Positions 37,876 to 45,737 of a stretch of 64,000 nt of DNA are shown here, piece after piece. Origin of the DNA: Acidisoma sp. PAMC 29798 (GTDB lineage: Bacteria > Pseudomonadota > Alphaproteobacteria > Acetobacterales > Acetobacteraceae). The translations under genes were made by a program, and so were the position numbers. Every line of letters starts with the position of its first letter. Within the stretch, counting starts at the first letter, position 1. The notes beneath the pieces were generated by a model that made no database searches, had not been told where the DNA came from, and saw nothing but the letters and a program-made list of their open reading frames with translations. The stretch spans positions 1 to 64,000 of the forward strand of contig NZ_CP126994.1 of NCBI RefSeq assembly GCF_030252425.1, read 5' to 3'.

Positions 37876-39114
37876 GTGGAAAATCTCTGGCGCGATCGAT
37901 ACGAGGCGATGCGCGCGCGGTTGCCAGCCTATGCGCGTTCGGCTGGATGGACGCTGTGCGGCATGTCCGTCTGCGTCGATGGTGTCATTGCCTTGCAGGA
38001 CGCGGATGCGCTTTGGCGTGGCGGTGCGCCGCCCGAAGCGCAGGGGCTCGGTGCCGAGTTGCAGCGTCGTGCAGCAGCGGGCATCGGTGGCGAAATCCGC
38101 GTGGAATGGCCGGGCGGCGGGGCGTGGCTGGATGCGGCCCTGCCGGTGCAGCCGATGTTGGGTGGCACCTCCGCCCATGCCGCCCGTGTGCTGACTTTGT
38201 TGGGCGCCCCGGCCTTATTGTCGCTCGCTCGTCGCAGCGCCGATCAGATGGCGACCGTCGATCCCGATATCTTTCTGGCCGCCGGCGGGCACCCGACGCG
38301 CGCAGGCGCGATTGCCGGATCGCCGGATGCCACACCCAAAGTCTATGTCTTCGAGTTTACGGCGGGCCGCTCCGTGGGCACCATCCTGCCGCCGCGTTCC
38401 TCGCGCATCATCGTGCGACTTCATGATCTCTCCCTTGAGGACGATACGGAGTTCGCGGCGCTCGGCCCGTCCCTGGTTCAGGACAACGGCGCGGGCATTC
38501 TGTCGGGCTTCAGCGCCCTTGGCGGACGTGACCTTGACGAAGGAGTACGGAGTGCGCGCGCCCTGGCGCAAAGCTGGCACGCTGCCGGTATCCGGATCGT
38601 GCATCTGGAGCTCGCAGGCTACGAAAAGCAGGACTATTGCCTCAAGGTTCTGAGCGGCCTCTCTGGTACCTATACGTCTCTGGGCATGAGCCTGTCGGAA
38701 TTCCGCGCCCTCAAGCCAGGTGAAGGTCATCCCGGTGAGGCGATGTGCCGGCTTGGCGAGCAGCTTGGGGCTGATCGTGTCTGCGTGCATGCCGATGACT
38801 GGGCGATGTCCGCAACCCGTGGCGATGCCGCGCAAGAGCGCGATGCGCTGCTGGCCGGCTGCTTGCTGGCAAGCGCGCGCGCTGAGAACGGGGCCCCGGT
38901 GGTGCCTGACAGCCTTCCCACCGGTGTACGATTTTCCGATCCGCCGCCCGGCCATGCGCGTGACGCCCATGGCTGGAGCCTCGTCTCCTGCGCGTCACCC
39001 TATCTGGAGCGTCCGGCGACGACACTCGGACTGGGCGATACCTTTCTCGCGGGCTGCATGCTGGTGCTCGGGCAACATTCGTTTTTCAAAGGACAGAACA
39101 ATGACGAGGCTTGA
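37876..39114 (+). CDS. ADP-dependent glucokinase/phosphofructokinase-family kinase
   Basis: Ribokinase-fold kinase of the ADP-dependent phosphofructokinase/glucokinase family, 412 residues, close to the archaeal enzymes in length. Visible features: MLGGTSAHAARVLTLLGAPA (the substrate-lid Gly-Gly region), PKVYVFEFTAG, RIVHLELAG and, near the C-terminus, the catalytic GxGD motif in TLGLGDTFLAGCM. The GTG start at 37876 has GGGGGAGG upstream. It overlaps the next gene by 14 bases. It probably phosphorylates the sugar made by the dehydrogenase; whether it uses ADP or ATP cannot be told from sequence. The family is best known from archaea and animals, so a bacterial catabolic operon is unusual. 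Confidence 0.68.
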   Translation: MENLWRDRYEAMRARLPAYARSAGWTLCGMSVCVDGVIALQDADALWRGGAPPEAQGLGAELQRRAAAGIGGEIRVEWPGGGAWLDAALPVQPMLGGTSAHAARVLTLLGAPALLSLARRSADQMATVDPDIFLAAGGHPTRAGAIAGSPDATPKVYVFEFTAGRSVGTILPPRSSRIIVRLHDLSLEDDTEFAALGPSLVQDNGAGILSGFSALGGRDLDEGVRSARALAQSWHAAGIRIVHLELAGYEKQDYCLKVLSGLSGTYTSLGMSLSEFRALKPGEGHPGEAMCRLGEQLGADRVCVHADDWAMSATRGDAAQERDALLAGCLLASARAENGAPVVPDSLPTGVRFSDPPPGHARDAHGWSLVSCASPYLERPATTLGLGDTFLAGCMLVLGQHSFFKGQNNDEA

Positions 39115-40123
39115 CGAGAAGCTGGCTCGCATCCGGGCAGGCCAATATACGCGCCAGGATTTCATCATCGCCGATGCCAAGGATGGTGACATGGGCTCAG
39201 GAATCACCGTGGCGGGCAGACGCGCGAAAGCGGACGGCATGGGCGCGTGGAAAACGCGCCATGACTATCTCGCGCAGATTAAATCGGTGATTGCGCAAGA
39301 CATCGTCGATATCATGCTCGTCTCCGTCAGCAATCTCGAAAGCCTTCATGATGAGAAGGTCTTCGCCGATAGCGCCATCAAGCCGGCCATCCGCGCCAAT
39401 GACGCGACGGATATCTGGGGCGGCGTGCGCGGTGCGTCCTATAAGCGCTATGCGTCGCAACCCTTCCGTACGGCGGTGCTGAGCCGGGTGATGCATGGCA
39501 CGGCGCATCCCACGCCCGGCCAGCCGGTCACGGGCACCGACCTTGGCCTCTACTCCATGACCTTCAACAATGATCTCGACCGCGATATGGAGTCGCTGAA
39601 CGCGTTCGCCGCCTTCCGGCGTGAGGCGGCGTCCCTCGACTTCAAGTATTTTCTGGAAGTCTTCAATCCCAATGCGCCGAGCGATCTCGACAAGAAAGAT
39701 ATACCGGCTTTCGTCAATGACTGTCTGCTGCGGAGCCTGAGCGGCGTCTCTAAAGCTGATCGGCCGCAGTTCCTGAAGATACCCTTCAACGGGCCGGCGG
39801 CGATGGAAGAACTCGCCGCCTTCGACAGTGCCCTCGTCGTGGGTGTGTTGGGCGGCGGTGCCGGCACGACACGCGATACCTTTGAGCTTCTGTATCAGGC
39901 GGAGAAATATGGCGCGCGGCTCGCGCTGTTCGGTCGCAAGATCAACTTCGCGGATTCGCCGCTGGCCATCGTGCGGTGCATGCGGGCCGTGGCCGATGGC
40001 GCGATGAAGCCCGCAGAAGCCGTGAGAGCCTATCATGGCGCTCTCCAGACGGAGGGCATTGTGCCGACGCGCAGTCTCGATGATGATTTGGAAGTGACCG
40101 AGGCGGTTCTGAAGGGGCTGTAG
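39101..40123 (+). CDS. Aldolase-like TIM-barrel protein
   Basis: Unassigned protein, 340 residues, with the look of a beta/alpha barrel: repeated strand-turn signatures such as DIVDIMLVSVSNLESL, FLKIPFNGPAAMEEL and ALVVGVLGGGAGTTRD, and a late ARLALFGRKINFADSP that resembles the Lys and phosphate-binding loops of class I aldolases. No exact family is recognised. The start is ATG at 39101, inside the kinase's last codons; the in-frame extension to 38720 is a shadow of the kinase gene. Co-translation with a sugar kinase suggests cleavage or isomerisation of the phosphorylated product; this is inference. Confidence 0.62.
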   Translation: MTRLDEKLARIRAGQYTRQDFIIADAKDGDMGSGITVAGRRAKADGMGAWKTRHDYLAQIKSVIAQDIVDIMLVSVSNLESLHDEKVFADSAIKPAIRANDATDIWGGVRGASYKRYASQPFRTAVLSRVMHGTAHPTPGQPVTGTDLGLYSMTFNNDLDRDMESLNAFAAFRREAASLDFKYFLEVFNPNAPSDLDKKDIPAFVNDCLLRSLSGVSKADRPQFLKIPFNGPAAMEELAAFDSALVVGVLGGGAGTTRDTFELLYQAEKYGARLALFGRKINFADSPLAIVRCMRAVADGAMKPAEAVRAYHGALQTEGIVPTRSLDDDLEVTEAVLKGL

Positions 40124-40150
40124 CGGCGCGCGTTGCGAGAGGTGGACCGG

Positions 40151-41551
40151 ATGATGTCACTGCACGCGGAGCCGGCCGGACTGATGGCCGATCTTCGCAC
40201 CGTCCTGGGCCACGCTGCAGTGCTTGAGGGCGCCGAGATGCCGGCGCGCAACAGCCTCGATTGGAGCAATCTGGACCCCGTGCCGCCGCTGGCCGTGGTG
40301 CGGCCGGCCGATACGGCCGGCGTCGCTGCGGTGATGCGGCTGTGCACCGCCTACGGTGTCGCCGTCGTGCCGCAAGGCGGATTGACCGGGCTCTGTGGTG
40401 GGGCGCGGCCGGTTGCGGGCGGCATTGCCCTATCGCTGGAGCGTATGAGCGGCATCGAGGAGATTGACCCGGCCTCCTCCACCATGACAGCGCGCGCCGG
40501 CACGCCCTTGCAGACGCTTCAGGAAGCGGCGGATGCGGCGGGTTTGTATTTGGCGCTCGATCTGGGGGCGCGCGGATCGGCCACCATCGGCGGCAATCTA
40601 TCGACCAATGCCGGCGGCAATCGTGTCATTCGCTACGGCATGGCGCGGGACATGGTGCTGGGCCTGGAAGTCGTGCTGATGGATGGCACGGTCGTGACCA
40701 ACCTCAACAAGATGCTGAAGAACAACGCGGGATACGACCTCAAGCAGCTCTTCGTCGGCAGCGAAGGGACGCTCGGTGTGATCACACGCGTCGTTCTGCG
40801 GCTCTATCCCAAGCCGCGATGCACCATGGCGGCGGTCTGCGGTCTCGCCGATTACGACAGCGTGCTGCGGCTGCTGGAAAGCGCCCGCCGCGACCTCGGG
40901 CCGATGCTGTCGGCGTTCGAGGTAATGTGGCCCGATTACTGGGGCTTCATCTCTGCCCTGCCGCAAGTGCGGCCGCCGATCGGCGAGGGTCATGCAGTGT
41001 ATGTTCTCGTGGAAGCCCAGGGCACGGATGAAGCGCTGGATCAGCCGCGCTTTCAGTCATGGCTCGAAAACCAGGCCGAGGCGGGCGTCTTGGCGGATGC
41101 CGCCGTGGCGCAGTCCCTGGCCGATGTCGGCGCCTTCTGGAGCGTCCGCGATGCCGTGACGGAATTCAACCGCGTCATCGGGCCGCATGAGCCCTTCGAT
41201 ATCGGGCTGCCGGTGGCGGCCATCGGCAATTATGTGAAGGCCTGCCGATCAGCGCTGGAGAACGCCTTACCGGGCGCCGTCGCGTTATTCTACGGCCATA
41301 TCGGTGATGGCAATCTTCATGTTGCGGCCTGCCTGCCCGGCGCCGAACCGCAGCCGAAGGAGCGGATCAAGGAGATCGTCTATGGCCTGGTGCGGCAGTT
41401 CGGCGGCACCGTTTCCGCCGAACATGGCATCGGGCTGAGCAAGAAGCCCTGGCTGCCCTTTACGCGCAGCGCACCCGAGATTGCCTTGATGCGGCGGATC
41501 AAGAGCGCGCTCGACCCGGATGGATTGCTCAATCCGGGCAAGGTGGTCTGA
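40151..41551 (+). CDS. FAD-dependent 2-hydroxyacid dehydrogenase (GlcD/LldD2 type)
   Basis: FAD-linked oxidase, 466 residues, of the D-lactate/glycolate/D-2-hydroxyglutarate dehydrogenase group. FAD-binding residues lie in PQGGLTGLCGGARPVAGG and GGNLSTNAGGNRVIRYG; the C-terminal substrate domain has GHIGDGNLH and SAEHGIG, and ends DPDGLLNPGKVV. The start is ATGATG at 40151 with GAGAGGTGG upstream. It follows the aldolase-like gene by 27 bases in the same direction and is probably the last gene of the sugar/polyol operon, oxidising a hydroxy-acid cleavage product. Confidence 0.88.
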   Translation: MMSLHAEPAGLMADLRTVLGHAAVLEGAEMPARNSLDWSNLDPVPPLAVVRPADTAGVAAVMRLCTAYGVAVVPQGGLTGLCGGARPVAGGIALSLERMSGIEEIDPASSTMTARAGTPLQTLQEAADAAGLYLALDLGARGSATIGGNLSTNAGGNRVIRYGMARDMVLGLEVVLMDGTVVTNLNKMLKNNAGYDLKQLFVGSEGTLGVITRVVLRLYPKPRCTMAAVCGLADYDSVLRLLESARRDLGPMLSAFEVMWPDYWGFISALPQVRPPIGEGHAVYVLVEAQGTDEALDQPRFQSWLENQAEAGVLADAAVAQSLADVGAFWSVRDAVTEFNRVIGPHEPFDIGLPVAAIGNYVKACRSALENALPGAVALFYGHIGDGNLHVAACLPGAEPQPKERIKEIVYGLVRQFGGTVSAEHGIGLSKKPWLPFTRSAPEIALMRRIKSALDPDGLLNPGKVV

Positions 41552-41552
41552 G

Positions 41553-42512
41553 TTAAGGTTCGCGCAGGCTCGCACTGAGCGCATCGGCGGCGCGCCATGC
41601 CTCGACGGCACGGATGACGGCCGGGCGTGCGTCGGCGATGACACCGTCCATGCTGACGAAGCCGTGGATCTGGCCTGGATTCTCATCCAAGGTCGTGGGC
41701 ACGCCTTCTTCGCGCAGGCGGTTCGCATAGTCGCGGCCCTCATCATGCAAGGGATCGAAGCCCGCCGTGAGCACGAAGGCAGGCGCGACATCGGCGAGGC
41801 TATGGGCCCGCAGCGGGGACGCCCGCCAGTCATTCGCATGGCCTTCATCGCCCAGGTAATGCTGCCGAAACCAGGCCATGCCCGCCGTCGTCAGCCCGTA
41901 ACCCTCAGCATAGGTGCGGTAACTCTCCTGCGTCTGGGAAAGGTCCGTCACGGGGTAGAACAGCATCTGGAAGGTGAGGGGCGGCGCATCGCCGTTGCGG
42001 GAGGCAATGGCCATCACGGCCGCAATATTGCCGCCGGCACTGTCCCCGCCCACGGCGATGCGGTTTGGGTCGATGCCAAGTTTTGCGGCATCCGCCAGAG
42101 TATGGCGCAAGGCCGCTGCCGCATCCTCGATCGCCGCCGGGAAGGGGAATTCCGGTCCCATGCGATAATCGACCGAGACCACGACCGCTTGGGCGAGGTT
42201 GGCGATCGTGCGGCAAAGGCCGTCATGGGTGTCGAGGCCGCCGATGACCCAGCCGCCACCGTGGAAATAGACAAGGCAGGCCGCGTTCTCAGCCGGTGCC
42301 CCGGCGCTGCGATACAGGCGCAGCGGCACAGGCCCCAGCAGGCCATGGACATGAAAGTCCCTGACCTCCGCCACCTCCTCCTTCGGGCCTTGCGACAAGG
42401 GCACGAAGATCTCGAACTGCGCCCGCGCCTCTGCCGGCGTCAGGGTTTCGATCGCGGGCGGGTTCGCCTCGGCCGCGCGTTGCAGAAAACTGCGGGCATC
42501 CGGGTCGAGCAT
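41553..42512 (-). CDS. Alpha/beta hydrolase, hormone-sensitive-lipase family
   Basis: Carboxylesterase, 319 residues. The oxyanion-hole motif HGGGWVIGG lies at about residue 80, the nucleophile Ser in GGDSAGGN, the acid in LTAGFDPLHDE and the His in GQIHGFVSM, all as in the HSL/bacterial Est group. Cytoplasmic, no signal seen. It is convergent with the FAD dehydrogenase, with only one base between the stop codons. It acts on short-chain esters by family analogy; natural substrate unknown. Confidence 0.9.
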   Translation of the reverse strand: MLDPDARSFLQRAAEANPPAIETLTPAEARAQFEIFVPLSQGPKEEVAEVRDFHVHGLLGPVPLRLYRSAGAPAENAACLVYFHGGGWVIGGLDTHDGLCRTIANLAQAVVVSVDYRMGPEFPFPAAIEDAAAALRHTLADAAKLGIDPNRIAVGGDSAGGNIAAVMAIASRNGDAPPLTFQMLFYPVTDLSQTQESYRTYAEGYGLTTAGMAWFRQHYLGDEGHANDWRASPLRAHSLADVAPAFVLTAGFDPLHDEGRDYANRLREEGVPTTLDENPGQIHGFVSMDGVIADARPAVIRAVEAWRAADALSASLREP

Positions 42513-42590
42513 AATATTCGCCTCACTATGGGGTTGGTCCAGCCATCCCCTGATACGCTCAACGGTAGGGGGGCAGAATGACCCGCGCCA

Positions 42591-42920
42591 TCACGCAGGC
42601 TGCTTTCTTTTGCTATTCTGAAGCATCATCAGCCGGAGATCGCGGTTGATCCGTGTCTGATAGCCAGGACCCTGAGACTCGTAGTAATCGAGCACATCAG
42701 CATCAATCCGCAGAGATTTCAGAACCTTAACGGGTTTGTAAAACCGCCCTCGGGTAGCATTCGACCAATCCAGACTCTCAGGAGCATCCGGATCCGATAG
42801 ATTGATCGATTGATCGGATTGGGTGGCGGCGGCTTTCAGCCGCGCCAGACTGTCGTCATCGATCTTCCGGAGATCTGACGTGGCGGTCGGTTTTGCAAAA
42901 CTAGAAAGCGCCTTCTTCAT
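42591..42920 (-). CDS. brnA: BrnA-family antitoxin
   Basis: Antitoxin and probable autorepressor of a type II toxin-antitoxin pair, 109 residues. The C-terminal half shows the BrnA pattern KPVKVLKSLRIDADVLDYYE followed by GPGYQTRINRDLRLMM, the ribbon-helix-helix-like DNA-binding part. The N-terminal half is hydrophilic and would bind the toxin. GGAAAG precedes the ATG at 42920. It overlaps the end of brnT by 20 bases, the standard toxin-first order of this family. Confidence 0.85.
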   Translation of the reverse strand: MKKALSSFAKPTATSDLRKIDDDSLARLKAAATQSDQSINLSDPDAPESLDWSNATRGRFYKPVKVLKSLRIDADVLDYYESQGPGYQTRINRDLRLMMLQNSKRKQPA

Positions 42921-43197
42921 AGGCTTTCCTTTCCTGAGGGCTCGCGCGCCTGACACTGATAATCCGTCCGATTCCATCGCGCCTGTCGTCAGGCTCCGTA
43001 TGAACCACGAACAGCAATAAAACGTCCAAAGCCATCCCAATCGTTTGCCAGCGATCGCCGTCCGGATGCGTGTCTGGCCGACTGAGCTGATGCGGGTCGC
43101 CATCCAGAACCGGCATCCCATCTGCGAGAGAAAGCCCGCCATGGTCGCGTCTGTTGGTCTGATCCTTACGCAAATTCCAGGTCCATCGGGAGATCAT
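42901..43197 (-). CDS. brnT: BrnT-family ribonuclease toxin
   Basis: Toxin of the BrnT (RelE-like ribonuclease) family, 98 residues, usual length ~90. It shows the family skeleton: N-terminal TWNLRKDQTNRRDHG, a central LLLFVVHTEPDD and the C-terminal RIISVRRASPQERKAYE. The generally conserved HGVSF segment reads HGGLSLADG, and DGDP replaces the usual F-x-DP, so activity may be reduced. AAAGG lies upstream of the ATG. It is free-standing between an esterase and a VOC gene. Confidence 0.85.
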   Translation of the reverse strand: MISRWTWNLRKDQTNRRDHGGLSLADGMPVLDGDPHQLSRPDTHPDGDRWQTIGMALDVLLLFVVHTEPDDRRDGIGRIISVRRASPQERKAYEEGAF

Positions 43198-43209
43198 CCG
43201 ACACCTTTT

Positions 43210-43230
43210 GTACTACGAGAATGTAGCTAC
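43210..43230. promoter_or_regulatory. Possible BrnA operator
   Basis: GTACTAC-GAGAAT-GTAGCTAC is a near-symmetrical AT-richer element beginning 13 bases upstream of the brnT start codon; GTAGCTAC alone is a perfect 8-bp palindrome. Position fits autorepression by the BrnTA complex. The rest of the space up to the VOC gene shows nothing I can support. Confidence 0.35.
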
Positions 43231-43362
43231 GTTTCGGCGTGCCATCAAGCCCTCGCAGCGCGACAACCGGCTGACGGGGGGCCTGGGTGACGAGATATCG
43301 CTTGCGGCCCGCCCACATTGAACGATTTGATTGACGTATCACTCAAGGAAGACACCTCGTTC

Positions 43363-43824
43363 ATGGACGCACTGCATCCTTCGGCCGACAGCGACACCAT
43401 GCTGACGCCCTTCCATCTCGCCTTTCCGGTCGATGACATTGCCGCCGCCCGCGTCTTCTACGGCACCGTGCTCGGCTGCGCCGAAGGCCGGAGTTCCGAG
43501 ACCTGGATCGACTTCGACCTTTTCGGCCACCAGATCGTGGCCCATCACAAGCCGCGCGCCCCGGCCCAGGCAGAGGCGCTGCACCACAACCCGGTCGATG
43601 GGCACGACGTGCCTGTACCGCATTTCGGCGTGGTCCTGACCATGCCGAAATGGGAGGCGCTGGCCGCGAGGCTTCGCGCTGCCGGCACCCCCTTCGTCAT
43701 CGAGCCCTATGTCCGGTTCAAGGGCGAAGTGGGCGAGCAAGCGACGATGTTCTTCCTCGACCCCTCAGGCAATGCCTTGGAGTTCAAGGCCTTCAAGGAC
43801 CTGAACAGCCTCTTCGCGAAATAG
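43363..43824 (+). CDS. VOC-superfamily (glyoxalase/dioxygenase-like) protein
   Basis: Vicinal-oxygen-chelate protein, 153 residues. The first beta-alpha-beta-beta-beta unit starts [20 protein letters not shown], a metal-type His follows in GHQIVAHH, and the second unit ends [16 protein letters not shown] with the metal Glu. Likely a glyoxalase, fosfomycin-resistance-like or aromatic dioxygenase-like enzyme; not assignable further. The ATG at 43363 has AAGGAAG upstream; later (43399) or earlier (TTG 43318) starts are possible. Confidence 0.82.
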   Translation: MDALHPSADSDTMLTPFHLAFPVDDIAAARVFYGTVLGCAEGRSSETWIDFDLFGHQIVAHHKPRAPAQAEALHHNPVDGHDVPVPHFGVVLTMPKWEALAARLRAAGTPFVIEPYVRFKGEVGEQATMFFLDPSGNALEFKAFKDLNSLFAK

Positions 43825-43958
43825 GCGCAATCGCTGCGAGCGGGGCCGGTGTCGCGACATGCGCGCCTGGACATTCGGCCCCGCCCAGTCTCTGTAGGCG
43901 CCTGCAAGCCCCAGCCCGATTTCGGGACATAAACGGCGGCGCATAAACGGGACGCCGC

Positions 43959-45146
43959 GTGTCGAAGATATCCGCTACCTCAGCCTCCGCTCCCTCAACC
44001 CTGGCCTCCGCCGCATCGACGCCGGCCGCGCGCCAATCGACCCGCATCGCGTTTTTCGTCGCCGGCTTCGGTGGCGCCGCCTGGGCATCCTTGGTGGTCT
44101 TCGCCAAGCTTCGCACCGGCATCGGCGATGGCGGCCTTGGGCTGCTGCTGCTCTGCCTCGGCGCGGGGTCGATCCTCGCCATGCCACTGGCTGGCGCCTG
44201 GGCCGCGCGCTTTGGCTGCCGACGCGTCATCCTCGTCGGGGGCCTGGTGATCTGCATCACCTTGCCCGTGCTTGCCTCCGTGTCCTCGATCCCAGTGCTG
44301 GTCGTGGCGCTGTTCGTGTTCGGCGCCGGCATCGGCACGGTCGATTGCGTCGTCAATCTTCAGGCGATTATCGTGGAGCGCGCCAGTGGCCGCGCCATGA
44401 TGTCCGGCTTCCACGGCCTGTTCAGCCTGGGCGGCATTATGGGCGCCGCCGGCGTCAGCGGCTTGTTGACGATAGGCGCTTCGCCTTTGGTAGCGGCGCT
44501 CAGCGCGGTCGCCGTCACCTTGGTGGCGCTGGCGCTCGCGCGCCCTGGCCTGCTGCCCTTCGGCAGCCAGACCGGCGGACCGGCCTTCGCCATTCCGCAC
44601 GGTATCGTGCTCTTCATTGGCGTGTTGTGCTTCATCGTCTTTCTGACTGAGGGTTCGGTGCTGGACTGGAGCGCCGTTTTCCTCACCTCGATGCGGGGCG
44701 TGAAACCATCCTATGGCGGAATGGGCTATGCCGCCTTTGCCCTGACCATGACGGTGGGCCGACTGACCGGGGATGTGATTACCAGACGGCTTGGCGGCAC
44801 CCGCGTGATCGCCATCGGCGGGCTTTGCGCCGCGACCGGCCTGGCCGTGGCCACGCTGGTACCCTTTTGGGAGACGGCGATCCTGGGCTACGCCCTTGTC
44901 GGCGCCGGATGCTCCAACATCGTACCGGTGTTCTACTCGGCGATCGGGCGCCAGACGGCGATGCCGGAGCATATCGCCGTGCCGGCTGTGACGACGCTCG
45001 GCTACGCGGGTATTCTGGCAGGCCCGGCCGCAATCGGATTCATCGCCCATGCGACGAGCCTGTCGGTCGCACTTCTCATCGTCGCCGTTCTGCTTGTGGG
45101 CGTCGCCGCAAGCGGCCGTGTTCTTCGAAATTGGACCGCTCGCTGA
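43959..45146 (+). CDS. MFS transporter
   Basis: Major-facilitator transporter, 395 residues, 12 predicted membrane helices after a ~28-residue Ser/Thr/Ala-rich N-terminal tail. The intracellular loop between helices 2 and 3 reads GAWAARFGCRRVIL, close to the MFS G-x-x-x-D/R-x-G-R-R/K pattern, and its counterpart GDVITRRLGGTRVI occurs in the second half. It resembles the YbjJ/FucP-like group. The GTG at 43959 is the only reasonable start. It is 19 bases before the cytochrome gene. Substrate unknown. Confidence 0.87.
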   Translation: MSKISATSASAPSTLASAASTPAARQSTRIAFFVAGFGGAAWASLVVFAKLRTGIGDGGLGLLLLCLGAGSILAMPLAGAWAARFGCRRVILVGGLVICITLPVLASVSSIPVLVVALFVFGAGIGTVDCVVNLQAIIVERASGRAMMSGFHGLFSLGGIMGAAGVSGLLTIGASPLVAALSAVAVTLVALALARPGLLPFGSQTGGPAFAIPHGIVLFIGVLCFIVFLTEGSVLDWSAVFLTSMRGVKPSYGGMGYAAFALTMTVGRLTGDVITRRLGGTRVIAIGGLCAATGLAVATLVPFWETAILGYALVGAGCSNIVPVFYSAIGRQTAMPEHIAVPAVTTLGYAGILAGPAAIGFIAHATSLSVALLIVAVLLVGVAASGRVLRNWTAR

Positions 45147-45165
45147 CGTGTAGGGGAGGCATCGC

Positions 45166-45732
45166 ATGAACCAGCCTTTGAGCAGCACCGGACGGCGCTA
45201 TACGTCCACAGCGCAGGCGCTGCACTGGATCACCGCAGCGCTGATGACCGCGACGCTGTTGATTGCCTGGGTGATGGTGAACATGCCCGACACGGCGCGT
45301 TCCGCCCATCTGCTTTTCACGCTGCACAAGTCGATCGGCCTCACGATCCTCGCTATCGTTGCCATCCGGCTGTTCTGGCGTGCCTCGCATCCGGCGCCGC
45401 CGTTGCCGGGACACCTCGCGCGATGGGATCGGCTCGCCGCCTCGATGTCGCATTGGATGCTTTATGTCATCCTCCTCGGTATGCCCGTAAGCGGCTATGT
45501 GATGGAATCCAGCAACGGCTATCCCATCACCTATTTCGGCGTGTTCACGCTCCCCGGTCTGCCAAAATCGCCAGAGCTATCCAACGCGGCGTTCTGGCTG
45601 CATGTCGCGGTTGGGCAGTGGCTGGTCTATGCGCTCATTCTCCTTCATCTCGCCGCGACAGCCTGGCATGTGGCTGTGCGGCGAGACGGTGTGTTGAATC
45701 GCATGCTGCCGCCGCAGCGCGACGGAGACTGA
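45166..45732 (+). CDS. Cytochrome b561-family protein
   Basis: Di-heme membrane cytochrome b of the bacterial b561 (YodB-like) family, 188 residues, four membrane helices. Probable heme ligands: His in TAQALHWITA, His in LLFTLHKSIGL, His in ASMSHWMLYV and His in LHLAATAWHVA. It would move electrons to or from quinones, or act on superoxide as in E. coli CybB. GGGGAGG precedes the ATG. It is convergent with the molybdenum oxidoreductase operon. Confidence 0.9.
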   Translation: MNQPLSSTGRRYTSTAQALHWITAALMTATLLIAWVMVNMPDTARSAHLLFTLHKSIGLTILAIVAIRLFWRASHPAPPLPGHLARWDRLAASMSHWMLYVILLGMPVSGYVMESSNGYPITYFGVFTLPGLPKSPELSNAAFWLHVAVGQWLVYALILLHLAATAWHVAVRRDGVLNRMLPPQRDGD

Positions 45733-45737
45733 GCCCG

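Noticed and set aside
43995-45188. Minus-strand open frame of 397 codons
   Set aside because: Antisense to the MFS transporter; Gly/His/Asp-rich shadow composition.
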